Shown piece by piece: positions 1 through 7,574 of a stretch of DNA of 64,000 nt; position 1 is the first letter of the stretch, and each line of letters begins with the position of its first letter. The DNA comes from SZUA-318 sp964412015 (lineage in GTDB: Bacteria; Gemmatimonadota; Gemmatimonadetes; Longimicrobiales; Gaopeijiaceae), in NCBI GenBank assembly GCA_964412015.1, contig CAYPMO010000010.1:1-64000 (forward strand), in the 5' to 3' direction. The notes below the pieces were generated by a model, which saw only the letters and a program-made list of their open reading frames with translations, searched no databases and was not told where the DNA came from. Position numbers and translations under genes: made by a program.

Positions 1-633
1 GCCAACGCCGACGGCACGAATCTCCGGCAGCTCACGGACGTGATGGGGTACGACGCCGAGGCCACCGTATCGCCCACGGGCGACCGCATTGTGTTCACGT
101 CGGTTCGCGACGGCGACCTCGAGCTCTATTCCATGAACCTGGACGGCTCGGACGTGAAGCGCCTCACCCACCGGGAGGGATACGACGGTGGCGCATTCTT
201 CTCACCCGACGGGACGAAGATCGTCTGGCGCGCGTACTACCCGGAGGAAGGCGAGGAGCTCGAGGACTACCGTAGCCTTCTCGCTCGAGGCCTCATCCGT
301 CCCGGCGAGCTCGAGATCTGGGTGGCGGACGCGGACGGCTCCAACGCCCGCCAACTCACGAGGCTCGGTGGGGCGAACTTCGCGCCGTTCTGGCATCCTT
401 CCGGCCAGAAGATCGTCTGGAGCTCGAATCATCTCGATCCCGACGGCCGCGAGTTCGAGCTGTTCATGATCGATCTGGACGGCACCGGCCTCGAGCAGAT
501 CACGTTCTCCGCCGGGTTCGACGGCTTCCCCGTCTTCAGCCCGGACGGACGCTACCTCGTGTTCGGGTCCAACCGGAACAACGGAGGGACGCGCGACACG
601 AACGTCTTCATCGCGGAGTGGGTGGAGTCCTGA
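1..633 (+). CDS. TolB-like beta-propeller protein, 3' part
   Basis: The frame is open from the first base, so this is the C-terminal 210 residues of a gene that begins outside the window. It shows at least four WD40-like (PD40) blades with the usual pattern of '.SPDG..I.F.S...G..EL...DLDG...LT', for example SPTGDRIVFTS, SPDGTKIVW, HPSGQKIVW and SPDGRYLVFGS. Such propellers occur in the periplasmic TolB protein and in peptidase and hydrolase accessory domains. The remaining part has no catalytic motif, so it could be a TolB homologue, a stand-alone PD40 protein, or the end of an amidohydrolase-propeller protein. Its last 26 bases overlap the 3' end of the convergent NUDIX gene. Confidence 0.8.
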   Translation, partial: ANADGTNLRQLTDVMGYDAEATVSPTGDRIVFTSVRDGDLELYSMNLDGSDVKRLTHREGYDGGAFFSPDGTKIVWRAYYPEEGEELEDYRSLLARGLIRPGELEIWVADADGSNARQLTRLGGANFAPFWHPSGQKIVWSSNHLDPDGREFELFMIDLDGTGLEQITFSAGFDGFPVFSPDGRYLVFGSNRNNGGTRDTNVFIAEWVES

Positions 634-1249
634 GCTCGGAGTCGGGATAGAGCTCGAGAAACCGGCGGAGGATGCGGTACGTCAGGCCCCAGACGATTTC
701 GTCCGCCACATGGTAGCACGGGAACGTCCGGGTCCCACCTGGAAGGGGGATCTCCACGTCGCCGTGGGTCGCCGGAGCGCGCAGCACGTCGAGCGGGACC
801 CAGTGGATGGCGTCCACCTCGCGGCTCGCGACCCGGGCCTCGGCGCGCGCGGGGACTCCGTAGACGAACGGGGCGATCGTGAGCTTGGGCAACCGGACAC
901 TCCCGGGTCTGACCTCGTCGAGGCGTCCCAGGGGCATCCCCAGGTGCTCCAGGTCGAGGCCCGTCTCCTCGAGCGTCTCACGCGCCGCGGTGGCCTGCAG
1001 GGAGGCGTCCCGGAGCTCCCGGCGCCCACCCGGGAAGGCCATGTGCCCCGACCACGGGTCCCGCTCCGAGCGCGCCCGCTTGATCAGGAGGAGGTCGATG
1101 TCCGGCCGGCCTCGGACCACCACGGACACGGCCGCCTGGAGCGAATCGGGGTCGGGTGCCGGCGGGTCGTCGGCGTCCGCGGCGTAGGAGGCCAGGGCCT
1201 CGGAGAGGATCCAGAAGCGGGGATCGGTCTCGATCGGTTCCCGGCTCAC
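608..1249 (-). CDS. NUDIX hydrolase, CoA pyrophosphatase-like
   Basis: A 213-residue NUDIX protein. The hydrolase box is at about residues 74-98 and reads GGRREL..ASLQATAARETLEETGL, with the metal-binding REtLEEtG core intact. The preceding segment LLIKRARSERDPWSGHMAFPGG resembles the CoA/acyl-CoA pyrophosphatase subgroup (NUDT7/YeaB-like), in which a 'LL..R....R.H.G...FPGG' element precedes the box. The predicted reaction is hydrolysis of a nucleoside diphosphate-linked substrate, possibly CoA, in the cytoplasm. It lies 52 bp downstream of queE on the same strand and may be the last gene of that leftward transcript. Substrate is inferred from family resemblance only. Confidence 0.85.
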   Translation of the reverse strand: MSREPIETDPRFWILSEALASYAADADDPPAPDPDSLQAAVSVVVRGRPDIDLLLIKRARSERDPWSGHMAFPGGRRELRDASLQATAARETLEETGLDLEHLGMPLGRLDEVRPGSVRLPKLTIAPFVYGVPARAEARVASREVDAIHWVPLDVLRAPATHGDVEIPLPGGTRTFPCYHVADEIVWGLTYRILRRFLELYPDSELRTPPTPR

Positions 1250-1301
1250 GACGGGGCCTCCGGCCGCCTGGGCGGCACGATCCGAGTGGGGAGCATTCGT
1301 C

Positions 1302-2000
1302 TCAGACTCCCGTGCGCCTCGGGCCCCAGACCAGCTTGTGGAGCTGCATCTGGAACCGGACCGGCAGGTGGTCCTCGAGGATCCAGCCCGCCAGCGCCTC
1401 CAGGTCCGCCTGTCCCCAGACGGGCGAGATCAGCAGCGCCCGCAAGCCGCCGTCGGCCACGCGCCGATCCAGGCCGCGGTCGCGGATGACCGCACGGGCC
1501 CACTCGTAGTCCTCCCGGTCCTTCACGACGAACTTGATCTCGTCGCGCTCGGTGAGATGGTCCAGGTTCGCCCAGAGATTGCGTGCGCACTCTCCCGAGC
1601 CCGGACATTTGAGGTCCATGATCTTGTGGGCGCGAGGGTCGAGGGGAGACACGTCGAGGGCGCCCGACGTCTCGACCAGCACGGTGAAGCCCTCGTCCAG
1701 CAGCGTCCGCACGAGCGGAACCGCGTTCGGCTGGGCGAGCGGCTCGCCCCCCGTGACCTCCACGAGTGGCGTGCCCACCTCGCGCACCCGTGCGACGATC
1801 TCGCGAAGCGTCATGCGCTCGCCGCCGTGGAACGCGTACGCGGTGTCGCACCACACGCAGCGTAGTGGGCAGCCCGTCAAGCGGACGAACGTACATGGAA
1901 CGCCCGCCCACGTGGACTCGCCCTGGAGGGAGTGGAAGATCTCCGTGATCCGCAGGAACTGCTCGGGCGCGGCCTTCGGCGGGGAGGCGCCGTCCGTCAT
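1302..2000 (-). CDS. queE: 7-carboxy-7-deazaguanine synthase
   Basis: A radical-SAM enzyme of about 232 residues that converts 6-carboxytetrahydropterin to 7-carboxy-7-deazaguanine in the queuosine (preQ0) pathway. The N-terminal IFHSLQGESTWAGVP motif is typical of QueE. The cluster-binding cysteines are in TGCPLRCVWCD (CX3CX2C), followed by EVTGGEPL, the SAM-binding GGE motif. The ATG at 2000 overlaps the stop of the upstream proline dehydrogenase by one base (TGATG); an in-frame GTG at 2003 is an alternative. A second queuosine gene, queG, lies about 9 kb away on the other strand. QueC, QueD and QueF are not in the window. Confidence 0.93.
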   Translation of the reverse strand: MTDGASPPKAAPEQFLRITEIFHSLQGESTWAGVPCTFVRLTGCPLRCVWCDTAYAFHGGERMTLREIVARVREVGTPLVEVTGGEPLAQPNAVPLVRTLLDEGFTVLVETSGALDVSPLDPRAHKIMDLKCPGSGECARNLWANLDHLTERDEIKFVVKDREDYEWARAVIRDRGLDRRVADGGLRALLISPVWGQADLEALAGWILEDHLPVRFQMQLHKLVWGPRRTGV

Positions 2001-2962
2001 CACTCGCGCTTCACTCCGTCCTTACCGCGGGGCCACAGGAAGCCCAGAGGACTCTCCTTCACGATCGCACCCAGCATGAAGACGACGTTGGCCGGGCGCT
2101 CGGCCAGACGCCGCATGAGATACGGGTACCAGTGCGGACCGAACGGGATGTACACGCGGACGTTGTAGCCGTCCCTCACGAGTTGGCTCTGCACGTCACG
2201 TCGCACCCCGTGGAGCATCTGGAACTCGAAACTCTCCTTGGGAATGCTCTCGCGCTGGTGGAACGCGATGGTGGCGTCGATCATCCGTTCGTCGTGGGTG
2301 CCGATGGCAGGGTAGGTCCCTTCGGCCAGCAGCATCTTCGTGAGCGCCACGAAGTTGCGGTCCACTTCTGCCTTGTCCTTGAACGCCACGGTGGGCGGCT
2401 CGTTGTAGGCGCCCTTGCACAGGCGCACACGGGCGCCGAGCTGGTTCATGCGCGCGACGTCGGCCGCAGTCCGCTTCAGGTAGGCCTGAACCGCGACCCC
2501 GACGTCCCTCCATCCCTCCGACCAAACCTTCTCGAAGGCGTCGAGCGTGGGCTGGACGAACTCCGAGGACTCCATGTCGAAGCGGATGAAGATCTCCCTC
2601 TTCCGCGCGTGCTCCAGGATGCGACGGAGGTTCTGCTCCAGGAACGCCTCGGAGATCTCCTGGCCCAGCGCCGTGAACTTGAGCGAGACGTTGGCCCGGA
2701 GCTTTTCGGCCGCGATGCGGTCCAGGAGGTTGAGGTAGACGTCCGCGTCTTGGCGCGCGGTGGCTTCATCGTGGACGGACTCGCCCAGGTGGTTTCCCGT
2801 GGCGGTGAGTCCCTCGGCGTTCGCGTCCTTGATGCCGCGGATCAGGTCGTCCACGGTCTCACCCGGAACGAACCGGGCCGCCATGGCCCTGAGGGGCGTC
2901 TTCGTCACGACCGCCTGCGCGGTGGAGGAATGGCTCAGGTAGATGAGGCTTTCGCGCAGCAT
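2000..2962 (-). CDS. Proline dehydrogenase
   Basis: A 320-residue monofunctional FAD-dependent proline dehydrogenase (PutA N-terminal enzyme family), which oxidises proline to pyrroline-5-carboxylate and feeds electrons to quinone. The barrel motifs are visible: MESSEF, AVQAYLKRT, RVRLCKGAYNEP, IGTHDERMI, FEFQMLHGVRRD and, near the C-terminus, VRVYIPFGPHWYPYLMRRLAERP. The frame stays open far upstream, but the family's N-terminus fits the ATG at 2962. That start places the gene 5 bp after the stop of the upstream unknown gene and overlapping queE downstream, so all three are probably co-transcribed. The next enzyme of proline catabolism, P5C dehydrogenase, is not here. The neighbouring aminotransferase and the many peptidases fit amino-acid catabolism. 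Confidence 0.92.
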   Translation of the reverse strand: MLRESLIYLSHSSTAQAVVTKTPLRAMAARFVPGETVDDLIRGIKDANAEGLTATGNHLGESVHDEATARQDADVYLNLLDRIAAEKLRANVSLKFTALGQEISEAFLEQNLRRILEHARKREIFIRFDMESSEFVQPTLDAFEKVWSEGWRDVGVAVQAYLKRTAADVARMNQLGARVRLCKGAYNEPPTVAFKDKAEVDRNFVALTKMLLAEGTYPAIGTHDERMIDATIAFHQRESIPKESFEFQMLHGVRRDVQSQLVRDGYNVRVYIPFGPHWYPYLMRRLAERPANVVFMLGAIVKESPLGFLWPRGKDGVKRE

Positions 2963-2967
2963 GCGTG

Positions 2968-3327
2968 TCAGCTTTCGGGAGTGTCGTCGTGGTTGTGACC
3001 CGCCACGGCCTCCTCGAGGATCCGTTGCACCTCGTGGAGGTCGAGCGCGCCCAGGCGATCCAGCGCTTCCCGCTCGGAGCGGCACGCCGCCAGCGTGGGG
3101 CTCTCCACGTGCCCGACGATTCCCACTCCGGTCTGGGCCCACCTCGGGAAGACCAGGTACGCGTGGTAGGGGGCCCTCAGGTCGCCGGTCCGCTCCACCT
3201 CTGTGGAGACCGTATAGGGATGGCCGTCCGGACCTCGGAAGGCCGGGGGCCGGTCATGCACGCGGAGATAGCCGCCCAGAGTCCCGTCCTCGACGGGACC
3301 ATCCGCGTCTGTGGAGAAGGCGGTCAT
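2968..3327 (-). CDS. Conserved-looking protein of unknown function
   Basis: A 119-residue soluble protein with no motif I recognise. It starts MTAFSTDADGPVEDG, contains a central segment PYHAYLVFPRWAQTGVGIVGH, and ends acidic and His-rich (AGHNHDDTPES). A much longer open frame exists upstream, but that part is antisense to the oxidoreductase gene and is almost certainly noise, so the ATG at 3327 is preferred. The gene is first in a leftward run with proline dehydrogenase (5 bp gap) and queE. Position alone suggests co-expression. No signal peptide or membrane segment is seen. Confidence 0.65.
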   Translation of the reverse strand: MTAFSTDADGPVEDGTLGGYLRVHDRPPAFRGPDGHPYTVSTEVERTGDLRAPYHAYLVFPRWAQTGVGIVGHVESPTLAACRSEREALDRLGALDLHEVQRILEEAVAGHNHDDTPES

Positions 3328-3477
3328 CGTCCTCGAAGCTAGGCGAACAGGCTGCTGCGGGGAACGACCCGCGGCCCGGCGGGCGATTCGCGGGCTAGTC
3401 CCCCGGCGCTTGGTTGTCCCCCCGAGCGCCCGCCGGTACTGTTGCGGTACTCTCTCCAGCCGGAGCGACCTCCAGCC

Positions 3478-4518
3478 ATGCCCAGACGGATGCGTGCCGC
3501 ACTGTTCGCGGAGTTCGGGCCTCCCGACGTGATACGGATTCAAGAAGTCCCGGTGCCCGACCCGGGCCCGGGCGAGGTCCGCATCAAGGTCGACGCCTCG
3601 TCCCTCAATCACCTCGACGTCTGGGTCAGACGCGGGCTGCCCATCGAGACCCCGATGCCCCATATCGGCGGCTCGGACATCGCCGGTACCGTGGACGCGC
3701 TCGGGCCGGGCGTGAGCGGCGTCCAGCCGGGTACACGCGTCGCGGTGGACCCCTCCCTCGGGTACGAGTGGTACGACGGGCAGGAGCAGGGTTCCGGTTT
3801 CGAGTCCCGTCCGCTGCGCATCCTCGGCGAGCACACCCAAGGGGGCTTCGCCGAGTACGTGACGGTACCTGCGGGCAACCTCCTCTCGCTTCCGGACCAC
3901 GTCCCGTACGAGCACGCGGCGGCGGCGGGACTGGTGTTCGTGACCGCCTGGAGGGGGCTCATGACGCGGGGCCGGCTGAGGGCGGGAGAGCGGGTCCTGA
4001 TCACGGGCGCGTCCGGAGGCGTGTCGACCGCGGCCATCCAGGTCGCGAAGATGGCGGGCGCGGAGATCTACGCCGTCACCAGCGGGCCCGAGAACGTGGA
4101 GCGCGTGAAGACCCTGGGTGCGGACTACGTCTACGACCGCAAGCGCGTCGAGGACTTCTCGCGGGAGGTCTGGAGAGACACGGGTAAGAAGGGCGTCCAC
4201 GTGGCGCTGGACGCGGTCGGCGAGGCCGTGTGGCCCCAATGCCTCAAGGCCCTGAAGGTCGGCGGCCGGCTCGTCACCTACGGAGCCACGACCGGAGCCC
4301 GCGGTGCCACCGAGATCCGGGTCGTGTTCTGGAAGCAGCTCTCGATCCTGGGTACCACCATGGGCAGTCCGACCGAGTTCCGGGAGGTCATGCGGCACGT
4401 GTTCGCGGGGAGGCTCAGGCCGGTGATCCATCGCGTCATGCCGCTCGCCGAAGCGGCCGAGGCACACGCGATGATGGAAGCCGGCAGCATCTTCGGGAAG
4501 GTGGTGCTGGTGCCGTGA
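3478..4518 (+). CDS. MDR-family NADPH:quinone/alcohol oxidoreductase
   Basis: A 346-residue medium-chain dehydrogenase/reductase. The catalytic N-terminal GroES-like domain (AALFAEFGPPDVIRI, SLNHLDVWVRRG, GGSDIAGTVDALG) is followed by a Rossmann domain with the nucleotide-binding segment VLITGASGGVSTAAIQVAK at about residues 170-190. The zinc lobe where structural-zinc enzymes carry four cysteines reads GYEWYDGQEQGSGFESRPLRILGEH and has none, so the structural zinc is lost. The enzyme is therefore closer to quinone oxidoreductase-type MDRs. The ATG at 3478 is chosen by the N-terminus; ATG 3490 is possible. Its stop overlaps the GTG start of the MazG-like gene (GTGA), so the two are translationally coupled. 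Substrate unknown. Confidence 0.88.
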   Translation: MPRRMRAALFAEFGPPDVIRIQEVPVPDPGPGEVRIKVDASSLNHLDVWVRRGLPIETPMPHIGGSDIAGTVDALGPGVSGVQPGTRVAVDPSLGYEWYDGQEQGSGFESRPLRILGEHTQGGFAEYVTVPAGNLLSLPDHVPYEHAAAAGLVFVTAWRGLMTRGRLRAGERVLITGASGGVSTAAIQVAKMAGAEIYAVTSGPENVERVKTLGADYVYDRKRVEDFSREVWRDTGKKGVHVALDAVGEAVWPQCLKALKVGGRLVTYGATTGARGATEIRVVFWKQLSILGTTMGSPTEFREVMRHVFAGRLRPVIHRVMPLAEAAEAHAMMEAGSIFGKVVLVP

Positions 4519-4862
4519 ACCTGAGCGAGGCCCAGCGCCGTGTCGACGAGTGGATCTCCCAGTTCGAGGAAGGCTACTGGCCACCGCTCACGAACCTGGC
4601 GCGTCTCATCGAGGAGGTGGGCGAGCTGGCACGCCTGATGAACCACAGGTTCGGCCACAAAACCAAGAGAGCGGACGAGGACGAACAGGATCTCGCGATC
4701 GAGCTGGCGGATATCCTGTTCGTACTTCTGGTCATCGCGAACGAGCAGAAGATCGACCTGGACGAGGCGCTGGAGCGCACGCTCGAGAAGTATCGCATGC
4801 GCGACGGAGATCGATGGACCAGGAGGCGGACCGATCCCGACTCCGACGCTCAACCGCGATAG
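4515..4862 (+). CDS. MazG-like nucleotide pyrophosphohydrolase
   Basis: A 115-residue, single-domain all-alpha NTP pyrophosphatase of the MazG/dUTPase-like superfamily. The metal-binding helices are clear: LIEEVGELARL (EExxE) at about residues 31-41 and IELADILFVLLVIAN (ExxD) at about residues 59-73. Members hydrolyse (d)NTPs to monophosphates and clear damaged nucleotides. The start is a GTG at 4515 that overlaps the preceding stop by 4 bp. The 3' end overlaps the convergent aminotransferase by 13 bp. The target nucleotide cannot be read from sequence. Confidence 0.9.
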   Translation: MNLSEAQRRVDEWISQFEEGYWPPLTNLARLIEEVGELARLMNHRFGHKTKRADEDEQDLAIELADILFVLLVIANEQKIDLDEALERTLEKYRMRDGDRWTRRRTDPDSDAQPR

Positions 4863-5995
4863 GCGGCCAGCGCCTGCACACAGCGGTCCAGCTCCTCCTC
4901 GGTGTTGTAGAAGTGAGGGCTCACGCGCACGTGCCCCGGGCGGTGGTCCACGATGATCCCGCGCCCGGCCAGGTGGGCCACCGCCCCCGCCGGATCGTCG
5001 TGGCGGACCATGACGATGGCCGAACGATGCGCGGGCTCGGCCAAACGCAAGGAGAAGCCCGCCTCCCGGCAGCGCTCCACCAGGTGCTGGGTCAGCGTGC
5101 GATTGCGCTCCGCGATCCGTGCGATGCCCACCTCGTCCACGATCTCCTGGCCGCCCAGGGCCGTGTGCACGGTCGGCACGGAGGGCGTCCCCATCTCGAA
5201 GCGGCGCGCGTCGGAGTGGTAGCGGAACGCTCGCGGGTCGAAGCCGAACTGGTCCTCGGTGGCGAACCACGAGGTGATGCGCGGCTCGAGCCTTCTCACG
5301 AGATCGTCTCGGACGTAGAGGTAGGCGAGCCCCGGCCCGCCGAGGAGCCACTTCAGGGGACCACCGGTATAGAAGTCCGCGCCCGTGGAGGAGAGATCCA
5401 GCGGAACCTGGCCCGCGCCCTGGTATCCGTCCACGAGGCACCAGGCGCCCGCCCGGTGCGCGATGTCGGAGAGGGCGCGGAGGTCCTGCACGTATCCGGT
5501 GGTGAAGAACACGTGGGACGTCGCGAGGAAGAGCGTGCGGTCGTCCACGGCCTCGGCGTACTGCTCGGGGTCCATGCGCACGCCGTCGGGGCTCTCGAGC
5601 ACGACGAGCTCGATCCCCGGCTTCACGGCCCACTGGTACGTAAGGGTCGGGAAGTCGAGCTCCGAGCACACGACGCGGTTGCGGCGGCTCGGCGGCACCG
5701 ACTCGGCCACGACCGAGAGCGCCACCGACGTGGAGGGCAGGAGGGCCGTCTCGGCGGAAGCGGCACCCCAGAACGCCGCCACCTTCCGGCGGAGGTCCTC
5801 GATGCGCGCCAGCCAGTGCTCGTACCAGGCCGAGGCGCCCATCGTGTGCCAGCGCTCCCGGAACTCGTCGAGGTACGCCTCGGAGCGGCGAGACAGCGCG
5901 CCCAGGGAGCACGTGTTGAGATACGTCCGTGCGGCGAGGATGGGAAACTCGGCGCGGATGCGCTCGAGGTCGAACGGAGCGGGATCGGGGCTCAT
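4850..5995 (-). CDS. Class V aminotransferase / cysteine-desulfurase-like PLP enzyme
   Basis: A 381-residue fold-type I PLP enzyme. The substrate and cofactor motifs are YLNTCSLGALS near the N-terminus, the PLP-stacking region LDFPTLTYQW, LVDGYQGAGQVPLD (the conserved Asp) and the Schiff-base lysine in TGGPLKWLLGGPG. Overall it resembles the kynureninase/isopenicillin-N-epimerase-like branch of class V. It lacks the catalytic Cys loop expected of a cysteine desulfurase, so amino-group transfer or lyase chemistry is more likely; this is inference. The ATG at 5995 gives a clean N-terminus. Divergent to the glycosyltransferase with about 86 bp between them. Confidence 0.87.
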   Translation of the reverse strand: MSPDPAPFDLERIRAEFPILAARTYLNTCSLGALSRRSEAYLDEFRERWHTMGASAWYEHWLARIEDLRRKVAAFWGAASAETALLPSTSVALSVVAESVPPSRRNRVVCSELDFPTLTYQWAVKPGIELVVLESPDGVRMDPEQYAEAVDDRTLFLATSHVFFTTGYVQDLRALSDIAHRAGAWCLVDGYQGAGQVPLDLSSTGADFYTGGPLKWLLGGPGLAYLYVRDDLVRRLEPRITSWFATEDQFGFDPRAFRYHSDARRFEMGTPSVPTVHTALGGQEIVDEVGIARIAERNRTLTQHLVERCREAGFSLRLAEPAHRSAIVMVRHDDPAGAVAHLAGRGIIVDHRPGHVRVSPHFYNTEEELDRCVQALAAYRG

Positions 5996-6081
5996 GTGCA
6001 GGCGCGGGTTCGCAGGGACGGTTGGGACACTCTACGTTGCGTGGGACCGATGCGTCCACCCGATCCGGGACTCCCGCCGCC

Positions 6082-7242
6082 TTGATCCTGCCCTTCGCTC
6101 TCTCGCTCCCCTGGCTGGTGGCGCTGGCGTTCCTGCTGCTGCGGGCCCGCCTGCCGCGCGAGCTTCCCGCGGGCGATCCCACGCGGTGGCCCTTCGTGAG
6201 CGTGGTCGTTCCCGCGCGAAACGAAGCTGTGAACATCGGACCCTGCGTAGAATCGCTGGCGGCTTCCTCGTATTCGCACTTCGAGATCGTCGTTGTGGAC
6301 GACGGGAGCGAGGACGGAACCGCCGATCTGGCGCGGGCCGCCGGAGCCGGGCGTGCGAGGAGCCTCCGCGTCATCGCGGGCGACCCGCTCCCGGAGGGAT
6401 GGCTCGGCAAGGCGTGGGCGTGCGCGCAGGGAGCGCAAGTCGCCGAAGGCGAGCTGCTCCTGTTCACCGACGCCGACACGTTGCACGGACCGGACCTGCT
6501 CGCCCGCGCGGTGGCGGCGATGGAGGAGGACCAGGGCGACCTGCTCACGGTCCTGGGGCGCCAGATCATGGGATCGTTCTGGGAGCGCCTCGTGCAGCCC
6601 CAGATGTTCCTCGCGCTGTTCTTCCGTTTCTTCGATGTGGATCGTGCCGCGGCGAGCGGCCGGTGGCGGGACGTGATCGCCAATGGCCAGTTCCTGCTCT
6701 TCCGGAGGGATGCCTACGAGGCGCTGGGTGGTCACGCCGCCGTGAGAGACCAGATCGCGGAGGACCTGGCCTTCGCTCAGATCGTGGTGCGCGGTGGTCG
6801 GCGTCTCCGCCTCCGTATGGCGGAGCTTGAGCTCTCGACGCGCATGTACCGGTCCCTCGGGGAGATCGTGGCCGGGTGGTCCAAGAACTTCTACGTGGGT
6901 GGCGTGGCGACGATGCCGCCCCGTCTCCGTCGGTTCGTGGCACCGGTCTCCACCGTCGCCGGGGGGATGCTCTGGCTCGCCCCGCCCGTGGCGTTGGTCG
7001 CGGCGCTGGCCGGGATCGGTGGGGCGGGGCTGCTCGTCTGGGCGCTCGTGACGGTGGGCGCGAGCCTCGCGCTCTGGACGCTGTTCACGCGGCGCATGGG
7101 TGCTCCGGCCGCCTACGGTCTCCTCTACCCGCTGGGTGCGGTGGTGGGGATGTGGATCTTTCTCCGCTCCTGGTGGCAGGGTCGGAAGATCGCGTGGAAG
7201 GGGAGGGCGTACGTGCTGCGGGACCTGTCGGAGCGGCCATAG
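6082..7242 (+). CDS. GT2 family glycosyltransferase, membrane-bound
   Basis: About 386 residues. An N-terminal membrane helix (ILPFALSLPWLVALAFLLL) is followed by a GT-A domain with FVSVVVPARNEAVNIGPCVESL, EIVVVDDGSEDGTADLA and FTDADT (the DxD metal site). The acceptor-loop region ends EDLAFAQ, and there are two to three C-terminal helices (about residues 295-355). The layout matches the carotenoid/hopanoid-type GT2 enzymes (CrtQ-like, HpnI-like), which act on membrane lipids; the exact acceptor is unknown. The ORF is open from 5929, but this overlaps the divergent aminotransferase. A TTG at 6082 just before the helix is the best start, with GTG 6118 as an alternative, so the exact start is uncertain. 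Confidence 0.82.
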   Translation: MILPFALSLPWLVALAFLLLRARLPRELPAGDPTRWPFVSVVVPARNEAVNIGPCVESLAASSYSHFEIVVVDDGSEDGTADLARAAGAGRARSLRVIAGDPLPEGWLGKAWACAQGAQVAEGELLLFTDADTLHGPDLLARAVAAMEEDQGDLLTVLGRQIMGSFWERLVQPQMFLALFFRFFDVDRAAASGRWRDVIANGQFLLFRRDAYEALGGHAAVRDQIAEDLAFAQIVVRGGRRLRLRMAELELSTRMYRSLGEIVAGWSKNFYVGGVATMPPRLRRFVAPVSTVAGGMLWLAPPVALVAALAGIGGAGLLVWALVTVGASLALWTLFTRRMGAPAAYGLLYPLGAVVGMWIFLRSWWQGRKIAWKGRAYVLRDLSERP

Positions 7243-7251
7243 CGTGGCGCC

Positions 7252-7530
7252 CTACATCGGCCGGAACAGCTCCTCGGTCGGGCCTGAGGAACTGCCCCTC
7301 GACGAAGAGCAGGTCCACATCCGAAAGCACGACGCCGAGGCCCTCCCGTTCGACGTAGCCCCGGAGCGCGATGAGCAGCGTCGCCAGGATGTGCAGGTGC
7401 GTCGTGGACGGGCCGGCGTCACCAACACCTCCCCGTCGATGACCTCGTAGCGGTTCCCGTCGTCGGGGAGGCGGCGACATACGCCTTGCCGCTCCAGGGC
7501 GGCTCCGGTACCGTGCTCGGAGGAGGCCAC
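7252..7530 (-). pseudogene. Uma2-family nuclease-fold remnant, frameshifted
   Basis: The first frame reads CRRLPDDGNRYEVIDGEVLVTPA, the hallmark N-terminus of Uma2 (DUF820) proteins, then runs into unrelated sequence. A second frame continues the family pattern with STTHLHILATLLIALRGYVEREGLGVVL and then a short acidic DVDLLF segment and QFLRPD. A single missing base in the cccg run near 7418 would join the two as TPAPSTTHLH. A further frame disruption near QFLRPD and early stops leave the C-terminal half absent. The gene is therefore a decayed, truncated copy. It fills the gap between the glycosyltransferase and the propeller gene; nothing else is seen there. Confidence 0.6.
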
Positions 7531-7574
7531 CGCGCGGCCGCTCGGCCGCGCCTCCCGTCAGCACGAGGTGTCCC

